A stretch of 64,000 bases of DNA from an uncultured Clostridia bacterium (GTDB lineage Bacteria; Bacillota; Clostridia; UBA1381), in the NCBI GenBank assembly GCA_947624485.1, contig CANQKM010000001.1:62001-126000 (forward strand), read 5' to 3'. The translations under genes and the position numbers were made by a program. Positions 1-7,941 of this stretch are shown here, in pieces (position 1 is the stretch's first letter; each line of letters opens with the position of its first letter). The notes beneath the pieces are model-generated. The model searched no databases, had not been told where the DNA came from, and saw only the letters and a program-made list of their open reading frames with translations.

Positions 1-977
1 CGCACCGAGTCGATATAGTGGTCGCCGGTTATCTCCGTTTTGCAGCGGTTTACGAAAATCGGCTTGTACAGCGCGCCCTCGGCGGCGAATTTATCGTAAT
101 ATTCCGCCGCTTCTGCCGCGAGACGCAGATACTTCATACCGTTTTCAATATCATCGTTCCACAGATACAGCTCCGACATACGCTCGTAAATATGCCGCCA
201 CGCGCCGCTCGACGGCGATTTGTGACCGCCCGTGAAAATAGTGCTGTAAACCGTAAGCGCAGTTTCGGCAAAGTGAATTTGCTCGGCATAGGTAAAATCA
301 TCGTGCAAACCCATGTAGTCGTTCGACGAGAGATGAATAAGCTGTGAAACGATCTGATCAGCCAACTGCGCGAGATTTTTCTGCGCCTGCACAATTTTGT
401 CCTCGCCGCTGAGTATCATTTCAAGAAGCCAATCCCTTTCCACGGTGCAATCCGGCAGCGAGTTTGCGAGATTTACCGCTTCGCTCTGTTGCCCGTTGTC
501 CGAGTAAGATATGCAAAGCATCTGTATCGCGCACTGGCGTATCGTTTCGTCGCGGCAGTCCTCGACTATCCTCTCGCAAAGCGGTATGATCCGCGACAAA
601 TCACGGTCGCGACGCCTTTTATGCGAGAGCGCGTGAACAAGCTCCCATATAAACTCGTAATTTGACGGATATTCCGCGATAGCCTGTTCCATAAGCTCCG
701 CCGCAGATTCGTAATCGTAAACGCGCTTGTACTCCGTAAGCTTTTCCTTGTATTCGAGCAGCTTTTTGTCCGTTACCTCGGGTTTGGTCGAAAACAGTTC
801 GTCGGTGCTCACTCCGAAAAACGCGGAAAGCTTCGGTACGAGCGTTATATCCGGCAGAGCCGTGCCGTTCTCCCACTTTGAAACAGCCTGCGCCGATACG
901 GTCAGATATTCCGCCAGTCTCTCCTGCGTGATGCCGCGCTTCTTGCGCAGCTCCCTTATTTTTAGTCCGATATTCAT
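1..977 (-). CDS. XRE-family helix-turn-helix regulator (3' end outside window)
   Basis: Reading leftward from the ATG at 977, an open frame of 325 codons runs off the window start, so the C-terminus is missing. The first ~65 residues are a Cro/CI-type HTH: IGLKIRELRKKRGITQERLA, then VSAQAVSKWENG, then a segment ending in FGVSTDELF. The rest is rich in Leu, Ala and Glu and looks helical, as in the TPR-like sensor halves of many clostridial XRE regulators. A GGAGG ribosome binding site lies at 986-990. A TATAAT box sits at 1023-1028 on this strand with only a weak -35, TGGAAT at 1046-1051. The gene is divergent from proC. Its target and ligand cannot be read from sequence. The HTH assignment is secure; the C-terminal half is unassigned. 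Confidence 0.85.
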   Translation of the reverse strand, partial: MNIGLKIRELRKKRGITQERLAEYLTVSAQAVSKWENGTALPDITLVPKLSAFFGVSTDELFSTKPEVTDKKLLEYKEKLTEYKRVYDYESAAELMEQAIAEYPSNYEFIWELVHALSHKRRRDRDLSRIIPLCERIVEDCRDETIRQCAIQMLCISYSDNGQQSEAVNLANSLPDCTVERDWLLEMILSGEDKIVQAQKNLAQLADQIVSQLIHLSSNDYMGLHDDFTYAEQIHFAETALTVYSTIFTGGHKSPSSGAWRHIYERMSELYLWNDDIENGMKYLRLAAEAAEYYDKFAAEGALYKPIFVNRCKTEITGDHYIDSV

Positions 978-1110
978 TTTATTTTCCTCCAGAATTTTAT
1001 TTAACAGCGCCGTTATGGTTATATTATAGCGTGACTTTGCGTGAAATTCCATACCTTATTGCGACAATCCGTATCAACCGTGGGTTGAGATTTGCGGTGT
1101 ATCGTAAATA

Positions 1111-1139
1111 TTGACAGAAAAAGGAAAGAGTAGTATAAT
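1111..1139 (+). promoter_or_regulatory. Sigma-A promoter of proC
   Basis: A perfect TTGACA (1111-1116) and TATAAT (1134-1139) are separated by 17 bp, about 40 bp before the proC start. This is one of the strongest consensus promoters in the window. Confidence 0.85.
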
Positions 1140-1178
1140 TTAAGGCGATATATAAGTTTGGATAAGGAGATTTTTCAT

Positions 1179-1982
1179 ATGAAAATAGGATTTATAGGCG
1201 GCGGTAACATGGGCGGCGCAATTATAAAGGGAATTATCGCGTCCGGCACTGCCAATGCCGCGGACATTTTGGTATCCGACAAAAACGCGGACGCGCTTCA
1301 TGCGCTCAAAACCGAGTACGGTGTTTACACGACCGCCGACAACAGGGAAGTTGTGCGTATCTCGGACGTTGTTTTCCTGTGCGTAAAGCCGCAGATTTTG
1401 TACGGCGTGATAGACGAGATAAAGGACGTTACGGACGAGAACACGCTTATCATATCCATAGCGGCAGGTCAGGCGATTATGGATATTGAAAACGCGTTCG
1501 GAAAGAAAATTAAGCTCGTACGCGTAATGCCGAACACTCCCGCGCTTGTCGGAGAGGGTATGGCTGCGCTTTCACCGAACAATAACGTAACCGACGGCGA
1601 TATGAAAATTGCTGTAGGAGTTATGGGCAGTCTCGGCAAAGCGGAAATTGTACCCGAACACCTTATGGACGCGGTAACGGCTGTGTCAGGCTCGTCACCG
1701 GCGTATGTGTTTATGATGATCGAGGCTATGGCTGACGCGGCTGTCCGCGAGGGTATGCCGCGCAGGCAGGCGTACACGTTCGCGGCGCAGGCTGTTATGG
1801 GCAGCGCAAAAATGGCGCTCGAAATGAGCAGTCATGTTGCGGAGCTTAAAGACATGGTCTGCTCTCCTGCCGGTACAACGATCGAGGCGGTCGCCGCGCT
1901 CGAAAAGAACGGTTTCAGGAGTGCAATCATGGAGGCAATGCACGAGTGCGCCGAAATGTCACGTCGAATGGGCAGGAAATAA
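1179..1982 (+). CDS. proC: Pyrroline-5-carboxylate reductase
   Basis: Catalyses the last step of proline synthesis, NAD(P)H-dependent reduction of pyrroline-5-carboxylate, in the cytosol. The 267-residue product has the usual family length. It starts with a Rossmann motif, IGFIGGGNMGGAI. Other family marks are FLCVKPQ, the VRVMPNTPALVGEG segment and a C-terminal helical region with AVSGSSPAYVF and SPAGTTIEA. I use the ATG at 1179 because AAGGAG at 1164-1169 is well spaced from it; a TTG at 1158 is in frame but lies upstream of that site. A metallophosphoesterase gene follows after 22 bp and is probably co-transcribed. Confidence 0.95.
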   Translation: MKIGFIGGGNMGGAIIKGIIASGTANAADILVSDKNADALHALKTEYGVYTTADNREVVRISDVVFLCVKPQILYGVIDEIKDVTDENTLIISIAAGQAIMDIENAFGKKIKLVRVMPNTPALVGEGMAALSPNNNVTDGDMKIAVGVMGSLGKAEIVPEHLMDAVTAVSGSSPAYVFMMIEAMADAAVREGMPRRQAYTFAAQAVMGSAKMALEMSSHVAELKDMVCSPAGTTIEAVAALEKNGFRSAIMEAMHECAEMSRRMGRK

Positions 1983-2004
1983 TGCGCAGCAGAGGAGAGA
2001 GCGA

Positions 2005-2703
2005 ATGGCACTGTACACGATAGCGGACTTACACCTGCCGCTCGGAATAGACAAGCCGATGGACATATTCGGCAAGGCATGGGAAAATTATGTGGAGCGT
2101 CTTGCGGACAACTGGCAGAGCAGCGTCAAGGCGGACGACCTTGTTGTGCTGCCGGGCGACTTTTCGTGGGCGACATACCTTGAACAGAGTGAGCGCGATT
2201 TCGACTTTCTGCACCGCTTGAACGGCAGGAAGATACTGCTAAAGGGCAACCACGACTACTGGTGGACGACGATGAACAAGCTCCGCGCCTTTACGGCGGC
2301 TCACGGTTACGGCGACATAGATTTTCTGCACAACAACAGCTTCACATATAACGGTATTGCGCTGTGCGGCACGCGCGGCTGGATTAACCCCGGCTGGGAC
2401 GGTTTTACAGAAGAGGATAAAAAAATATTTGACCGTGAAGTACAGCGTTTGGAACTGTCACTAAAAAGCGCAGGTGAGGCGGATGAGATATACGTGTTCA
2501 CGCATTATCCGCCTATATCGCAAAGCTGCGCCGAGAACGAGTTTACGGCTATGATGAAAAAGTACCCCGTGACGCAGTGTCTGTACGGTCACCTTCACGC
2601 CGCATCGCACAAAAACGCGGTGCAGGGTGAAGAGGACGGCATAACGTACACGCTCGTTTCGGGCGACTACCTGAAATTCGAGCCGCTTATGATAGCGGAA
2701 TAA
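2005..2703 (+). CDS. Calcineurin-like metallophosphoesterase
   Basis: A 232-residue cytosolic phosphoesterase with the binuclear-metal motifs in order: ADLHL (DxH) near residue 6, PGDFSW, KGNHDYWW (GNHD), FTHYPP and YGHLHA (GHxH). It lacks a signal peptide. The family includes the YkuE/YfcE-like group of uncharacterised phosphohydrolases; the substrate cannot be told from sequence. The frame stays open upstream to 1834 but overlaps proC there; the ATG at 2005 has an AGAGGAGA ribosome binding site at 1991-1998, so I start here. It sits between proC and tyrS, with no functional link evident. Confidence 0.85.
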   Translation: MALYTIADLHLPLGIDKPMDIFGKAWENYVERLADNWQSSVKADDLVVLPGDFSWATYLEQSERDFDFLHRLNGRKILLKGNHDYWWTTMNKLRAFTAAHGYGDIDFLHNNSFTYNGIALCGTRGWINPGWDGFTEEDKKIFDREVQRLELSLKSAGEADEIYVFTHYPPISQSCAENEFTAMMKKYPVTQCLYGHLHAASHKNAVQGEEDGITYTLVSGDYLKFEPLMIAE

Positions 2704-2720
2704 ATATGTGAAAAAATACC

Positions 2721-2749
2721 TTGCAATATGGCATGAAATGTTGTATAAT
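2721..2749 (+). promoter_or_regulatory. Sigma-A promoter of tyrS
   Basis: TTGCAA (2721-2726) and TATAAT (2744-2749) with a 17-bp spacer. Only about 45 bp separate the expected transcript start from the tyrS start codon, too little for a T-box leader. Confidence 0.75.
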
Positions 2750-2795
2750 AGGTGACGCTGTGAAAAAAGCAAATCTAAAGAAGGAGGAAAAACAT

Positions 2796-4016
2796 ATGCA
2801 TGATAACGTATATGACGTTTTGCTGGAACGCGGCTTGATCGCTCAGACAACGCACGAGCAGGAAATAAGAGAATTACTGGGAAAGGAAAAAGTCACGTTC
2901 TATATCGGTTTCGATCCGACGGCGGACAGCCTCCATGTGGGACATTACCTGCAGATGGTGGTTATGCGCCATATGCAGAACTACGGACACAGACCGATCG
3001 CCCTTGTGGGCGGCGGCACGGGACATATCGGAGATCCTTCGGGACGCACCGATATGCGCTCGATGATGACAAAGGAAACTATCGACTACAACTGCGAGCG
3101 CTTTAAGGAGCAGCTCGCGAAAGTCGTTGATTTTTCGGACGATAAGGCGATAATGGTAAACAACGCCGACTGGCTTCTTGACCTCAACTATGTCGATTTT
3201 CTGCGCGATATAGGCTCTTGTTTCTCGGTAAACAAGATGCTTACCGCCGAGTGCTTTAAGCAGAGACTCGAAAAGGGGTTATCGTTCCTTGAATTTAACT
3301 ATATGCTGATGCAAGCGTATGATTTCCTGATGCTCAACCGCAAGTACGGCGCGAAAATCGAGCTTGGCGGCGACGACCAGTGGAGCAATATTTTGGCGGG
3401 TATCGACCTCTGCCGCAGAAAGGACCAGACGCAGACCTACGGCATGACGTTCACACTCCTCACCAACAGCGAGGGCAAGAAAATGGGCAAGACTGCCGCG
3501 GGCGCGGTATGGCTCGATCCGAAAAAAACCACGCCTTATGACTTCTACCAGTATTGGGTAAACGTGGATGACGCGGACGTTATAAAATGCCTGAAGCTTC
3601 TTACGTTTGTGCCGATGGACGAGATACGCGAGATGGAAACGTGGAAGGACGCTAAGCTTAACGAGGCTAAGCGCATACTCGCGTACGAGATAACAAAAAT
3701 CGTGCACGGCGCGGACGAAGCCGATAAGGTTAAGGCTGCCGCCGAGGCAGTTTTCGGTGGCGGCGGCGTATCTGCGGATATGCCGACGAGCGTTATCCCC
3801 GACGTTGTGGGAATGGGCGTACTCGATATGCTTGTTAAAACAGGACTTCTTCCGTCGAAGGGCGAAGCAAGAAGGCTCGTTCAGCAGAACGGTCTGACGA
3901 TCAACGACGCAAAGTATACCGACGTAAACGGCGTTGTTACCGCCGATATGATTACCGATGAGGGCATGATCATAAAGAAGGGTAAGAAAACCTTCCACAG
4001 AGTTGTTTTGAAGTAA
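2796..4016 (+). CDS. tyrS: Tyrosyl-tRNA synthetase
   Basis: Charges tRNA-Tyr with tyrosine in the cytosol. The class I signature HIGH appears as HVGH at residues 47-50, preceded by GFDPTADSL. The KMSKS loop appears as KMGKT at residues 229-233, close to the KFGKT form of Bacillus TyrS rather than TyrZ. A C-terminal S4 RNA-binding domain occupies the last ~65 residues ([16 protein letters not shown]). Length, 406 aa, is normal. The ATG at 2796 is chosen because GGAGG lies at 2783-2787; the frame extends upstream to 2721 but that would run through the promoter. A strong terminator follows, so the gene is probably monocistronic. Confidence 0.96.
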   Translation: MHDNVYDVLLERGLIAQTTHEQEIRELLGKEKVTFYIGFDPTADSLHVGHYLQMVVMRHMQNYGHRPIALVGGGTGHIGDPSGRTDMRSMMTKETIDYNCERFKEQLAKVVDFSDDKAIMVNNADWLLDLNYVDFLRDIGSCFSVNKMLTAECFKQRLEKGLSFLEFNYMLMQAYDFLMLNRKYGAKIELGGDDQWSNILAGIDLCRRKDQTQTYGMTFTLLTNSEGKKMGKTAAGAVWLDPKKTTPYDFYQYWVNVDDADVIKCLKLLTFVPMDEIREMETWKDAKLNEAKRILAYEITKIVHGADEADKVKAAAEAVFGGGGVSADMPTSVIPDVVGMGVLDMLVKTGLLPSKGEARRLVQQNGLTINDAKYTDVNGVVTADMITDEGMIIKKGKKTFHRVVLK

Positions 4017-4020
4017 GATA

Positions 4021-4046
4021 AAGCCTTCCCGAAAGGGAAGGCTTTT
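4021..4046 (+). terminator. Rho-independent terminator of tyrS
   Basis: A 10-bp perfect stem, AAGCCTTCCC with GGGAAGGCTT, closes a GAAA tetraloop and ends in a T run. Confidence 0.9.
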
Positions 4047-4092
4047 AATGTAAGAACCCAAGGTTTGTAACCTAAACGTCATATAAAAAATA

Positions 4093-4121
4093 TTGCTATT
4101 CGAGTAAAAATAAGGTATACT
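4093..4121 (+). promoter_or_regulatory. Promoter of the cell-wall polymer operon
   Basis: TTGCTA (4093-4098) and TATACT (4116-4121) are 17 bp apart; a TATAAT starting at 4121 overlaps the -10. No other convincing promoter is seen before 11.9 kb, so all six genes from 4162 to 11920 may depend on it. Confidence 0.65.
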
Positions 4122-4161
4122 ATAATAGACGCAGTATAAATTGAAAGAGCGGGTGAGAGGC

Positions 4162-6396
4162 TTGAAGCAGGGAGCGAACATACTGTTATCACTTATGCAG
4201 CTTAATATCGGCGGCGCGGAGACGCACGTCGTTGAGCTTGCGAAGGAGCTTAAGCGCAAGGGCTTTAATATAATTGTCACGTCGAACGGCGGCGTGTATG
4301 TCAAGGAACTGGAGGATTACGGCATAAAGCACTATAATGTGCCGCTTCAGAACAAAAATCCGATGAACATGCTTAAAGCCGCGAGGCTCTTGAAAAAGAT
4401 AATAAAGGAAGAAAAGATTGACCTTGTACACTCGCACGCGCGTATACCGTCGTTTATTCTCGGCAAGCTGCACAAGCGCATGAAATTCCCGTTTGTCACG
4501 ACGGCACACTGGGTGTTCAACACGTCCTACGGTCTTAAATACATCACCGACTGGGGCGAAAAAACGGTCGCCGTGTCGGAGGATATAAAGACATACCTCA
4601 TGGACAACTACCACGTCCCCGAGGGCGACATAAACGTCACGATAAACGGTATCGACACGAATAAATTTTCTCCCGACACCGACAAATCTCGCATTATGAA
4701 GGAGCTTAACATATCGGACGACGAAACGGTTATCACGTACGTGAGCCGTCTCGACGAGTCGAGAAGCCTTGTTGCGAAGCAGCTTATAGAAGTTGTGCCG
4801 GAGCTTGACAAGGCGGCGGACAAGCTTCGCGTTATCGTTGTCGGCGCGGGTGATGATTTTGAAAATGTGAAAACGCTCGCAAAAAACGTCAATGAAAAGC
4901 TCGGACGCGAGGCTGTCACGCTTACGGGCGCGAGAACGGATATAAACGAGCTTATAGCGCCCTGTTCGCTGTTTGTCGGCGTAAGCCGCGCGGCGCTTGA
5001 GGCTATGGCTGCAGAAAAGCCGGTCATAATCGCCGGCAACGAGGGATATATAGGTCTGTTTGACGACAGCAAATTAAAGGTCGGCATCGATACCAATTTC
5101 TGCTGCCGCGGATGTGAGCAATCGTCGGGCGCGCTGTTGGAGAAGGATATACTCGATTTCTTCAAGCTCGGCAAGGAGGAGCAGCACAGCCTCGGAATGT
5201 ACGGCAGGGAGCTTATTAAACGCGACTACTCCGTAACGCGCATGGCTGACGACAGCATAAAGGTATACGACTGGGCGCTGCAGAAGAACAAGGAAATACT
5301 TATATCCGGCTACTACGGCTTTAAGAACAGCGGCGACGACGCGCTTTTGAAGGCTATTATCGCGGATTTGAAGCAGTATAAGGAAAGCCCGAATATCGTT
5401 GTTTTGAGCGCGAACCCGAAGGAAACGAAGCAGGTTTACCGCGTGAAGGCGATTAACCGTCTCAATATATTCTCGATAATGAAGCACATGAAAAACGCGG
5501 AGATGCTTATTTCAGGCGGCGGCACGCTCATACAGGACAGAACAAGCACAAAGTCGCTCTGGTACTACCTCGCGGTAATATCGCTCGCGCTAAGGAAAAA
5601 ACTGAAGGTAATGCTGTATTCAAACGGTATAGGGCCTCTCGAAAAAAAGAGCAACATAAAAAAGACGCGAAAGATATTGAGCAGAGTGCATCTGATAACG
5701 CTTCGCGACGAGCGTTCGCTCGGAGAGCTTAACAATATAGGTGTAAAGAATGATAATATAATCGTAACAGCCGATCCGGCTCTGGAGCTTAAACGCGAGG
5801 ACAGCGCGCGCGGCAGACGGATATTGACGGAGCTTGGCGCACCCGAAGGCAGAAAGCTTTTGGGCGTGTCAATACGCCGCTGGAAAAGCACAAACCCCGA
5901 ATTTGAGGATAATATCGCGTGGGTGTGCGATTACGCGTATGAAACGTACGGCTTCCACACGGTGCTTCTGCCGATGCAGGCGAGCCGCGACCTTGCGTCG
6001 CTGCAAAACGTCAAGCGAATTATGAAGCATGACGCGACGATAGTGGACAGACGTGTTGACGTCAGTGAAATGATGTCGATTATGAATTGCTTTGACATTT
6101 GTATAGGTATGCGCCTTCACACGCTTATATATGCGGTCGTGAACGCTGTGCCGCTTATCGGTCTTGTGTACGATCCGAAGATTTCGAGCTTTATGGAGTA
6201 CACAAAGCAGACGCGTTACTTAAATGTCGAGGACGCGTGCGCCGAGAAAATAATAGAAATACTTGACGAATGTGTTGAAAATTACGACAAGATAAAGACC
6301 TCCCTGGAGGAGAGTTATACGGAACTCAACGAAAAGGCGCGGCTTAACGGTAAGCTCGCGATTGAATTGTACGAGAAAGGAAGCGTAGAACTTTAA
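4162..6396 (+). CDS. csaB: GT4 glycosyltransferase fused to CsaB-type polysaccharide pyruvyl transferase
   Basis: Two enzymes in one 744-residue chain. Residues ~1-370 are a GT4 (GT-B fold) glycosyltransferase: LNIGGAETHV near the N-terminus, SHARIPSF, TINGID, and the sugar-nucleotide region SRAALEAMAAEKPVI. Residues ~376-744 are a CsaB/WcaK-type pyruvyl transferase: ISGYYGFKNSGDDALL, ISGGGTLIQD, YSNGIGPL, SIRRW and GMRLHTLIYA. CsaB adds ketal pyruvate to the secondary cell wall polymer that SLH domains bind. The two activities normally come from separate proteins, so this chain may both extend and pyruvylate the polymer (inferred). The TTG at 4162 follows a GGTGA-type ribosome binding site at 4152-4156; a TTG at 4141 is an alternative start. 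The stop overlaps the next start by one base (TAATG). Confidence 0.85.
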   Translation: MKQGANILLSLMQLNIGGAETHVVELAKELKRKGFNIIVTSNGGVYVKELEDYGIKHYNVPLQNKNPMNMLKAARLLKKIIKEEKIDLVHSHARIPSFILGKLHKRMKFPFVTTAHWVFNTSYGLKYITDWGEKTVAVSEDIKTYLMDNYHVPEGDINVTINGIDTNKFSPDTDKSRIMKELNISDDETVITYVSRLDESRSLVAKQLIEVVPELDKAADKLRVIVVGAGDDFENVKTLAKNVNEKLGREAVTLTGARTDINELIAPCSLFVGVSRAALEAMAAEKPVIIAGNEGYIGLFDDSKLKVGIDTNFCCRGCEQSSGALLEKDILDFFKLGKEEQHSLGMYGRELIKRDYSVTRMADDSIKVYDWALQKNKEILISGYYGFKNSGDDALLKAIIADLKQYKESPNIVVLSANPKETKQVYRVKAINRLNIFSIMKHMKNAEMLISGGGTLIQDRTSTKSLWYYLAVISLALRKKLKVMLYSNGIGPLEKKSNIKKTRKILSRVHLITLRDERSLGELNNIGVKNDNIIVTADPALELKREDSARGRRILTELGAPEGRKLLGVSIRRWKSTNPEFEDNIAWVCDYAYETYGFHTVLLPMQASRDLASLQNVKRIMKHDATIVDRRVDVSEMMSIMNCFDICIGMRLHTLIYAVVNAVPLIGLVYDPKISSFMEYTKQTRYLNVEDACAEKIIEILDECVENYDKIKTSLEESYTELNEKARLNGKLAIELYEKGSVEL

Positions 6397-7937
6397 TGTC
6401 TGAAAAGAAAGGACAAAAAATGCTTTCAGTCGCGGTGTTCATGGTGGCGGCGACGCTTCTCAGCAAGGTACTCGGTTTGGCGCGCGACTCGCTTCTTACC
6501 GCGTACTTCGGCGCGGGAATGGAGTCGGATGCGTTTCTTACAGCGTCCACACTGCCGACAACACTGTTTGACGTTGTGATAGGCGGCGTAATAAGCGCGA
6601 CGTTTATCCCCGTGTTTAACGATATAAAGGCAAAGAGCGGCAGGGACGAGGCAATGGGATTTGTCAACAAATTTGTGACGCTCATAGTATGCATAACGAT
6701 ACTCATATCAATAATCGGAATCATATTCCGCACACAGCTTGTCGCGTTTATGGCGCCCGAGTACAATGCGGAAAAACAGGCGCTCGCCGCGAACCTTACG
6801 GCGATAATGTTCCCGATGATTATATTCACCGGACTGGCGTTTTCGTTTGTGGGGCTTTTGCAGTCGTTCGGAGAGTATAACATACCGTCGATAATAAGCC
6901 TTGTGTCAAATGTCGCCATTATAGCGTACTACCTGACATTGGGCAGGAAATTCGGCATATACGGTCTTGCGGTCACGATGATAATAGCGTGGAGCCTGCA
7001 GTTTTTAATCGAGGTGCCTTGGATAAAGAAATTCGGCGTAAAATACCGACCAGACTTTCGATTTGCAGACAAATCGGTTCTGCAGGCTGTGAAGCTTGCC
7101 GGCCCTATGCTTATCGCGACATGGGTGCAGCCGCTTTACACGATAGTGAACCAGCGCCTCGCGTCCAATATTCCGAGCGCGGTGACGTATATTCAGCAGT
7201 CGAGCAGACTGTACCTTATAATAACGGGCGTTGTAAGCTTTGTGGTAACAAACTTGATTTTCCCGAAGCTTGCGCAGGCGATTGCCGACAAGCGCAGAGA
7301 GGATGCGAAAAATCTGTTTTCAACGTCCGTGCGCGTGATGTTTATGCTGATACTGCCGCTTATGGCAATATTTATGATACTGTCCGAGCCGTTTGCCGAT
7401 ATAATATACGGTCACGGCGCGATGAAGCCCGCGGATGTTGACGCGATAGCCATACTGTTAAAATTTTACTCGGTCGGCATGGCGGGACTTGCGGTAAACG
7501 AGGTGCTGTCAAAAACGTTTTTCTCGCTGCAGAATTCGCGTATACCGATGATTACCTCGGTGATAAGCATGGTCGTAAACGTCGCGCTCGCGTACATTCT
7601 GTTTAACGTGATGCAGGTCAACGGTCTTGCGCTCGCGACGGCAATAGGCAGCATTACAAACGCTATACTGAACGCGGTACTGCTCAAGAAGAAATACCCG
7701 TCGCTTGCAAAGGATATAGGCGTGAGTGAAATACTGAAATTCGCCGCGTCAGCGGCTGTTGCGGCGGCTGTTACGCTGTCGGTATACGTTATACTTTCGC
7801 TGCGGCTCGATTCGCTCACGGGAAATATAATACTTGCTCTGTCGTGCGGAGGCGCGGGCGTTATCGCTTACGCGCTTATGCTTATAGCGACAGGCTCGAA
7901 GGATATAAAGAATTTACTCGGAAAAAAGAAAGGGTGA
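6396..7937 (+). CDS. murJ: MurJ/MviN-type lipid II flippase
   Basis: A 513-residue polytopic MOP-superfamily protein with roughly 14 membrane segments. The N-terminus is typical of MurJ: LLSKVLGLARDSLLTAYFG and SDAFLTASTLPTTLFD, followed by ATFIPVFND. MurJ moves lipid-linked peptidoglycan precursor across the membrane. In this operon, between a GT4-CsaB fusion and an O-antigen-ligase-like protein, it could instead flip the lipid-linked wall polymer; that is inference from context. The start codon overlaps the upstream stop, and AAAGGAAG precedes it, which suggests translational coupling. A second, SpoVB-like MOP protein is encoded at 47025. Confidence 0.88.
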   Translation: MSEKKGQKMLSVAVFMVAATLLSKVLGLARDSLLTAYFGAGMESDAFLTASTLPTTLFDVVIGGVISATFIPVFNDIKAKSGRDEAMGFVNKFVTLIVCITILISIIGIIFRTQLVAFMAPEYNAEKQALAANLTAIMFPMIIFTGLAFSFVGLLQSFGEYNIPSIISLVSNVAIIAYYLTLGRKFGIYGLAVTMIIAWSLQFLIEVPWIKKFGVKYRPDFRFADKSVLQAVKLAGPMLIATWVQPLYTIVNQRLASNIPSAVTYIQQSSRLYLIITGVVSFVVTNLIFPKLAQAIADKRREDAKNLFSTSVRVMFMLILPLMAIFMILSEPFADIIYGHGAMKPADVDAIAILLKFYSVGMAGLAVNEVLSKTFFSLQNSRIPMITSVISMVVNVALAYILFNVMQVNGLALATAIGSITNAILNAVLLKKKYPSLAKDIGVSEILKFAASAAVAAAVTLSVYVILSLRLDSLTGNIILALSCGGAGVIAYALMLIATGSKDIKNLLGKKKG

Positions 7938-7941
7938 TGAA

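Noticed and set aside
2704-2795. T-box riboswitch before tyrS
   Set aside because: Only about 45 nt of leader follow the promoter; no T-box sequence or stem-loop array fits.
3279-4304. A 341-codon open frame on the - strand across tyrS
   Set aside because: It is antisense to a complete tyrS, crosses its terminator and has no family resemblance; such frames are common opposite GC-biased genes.
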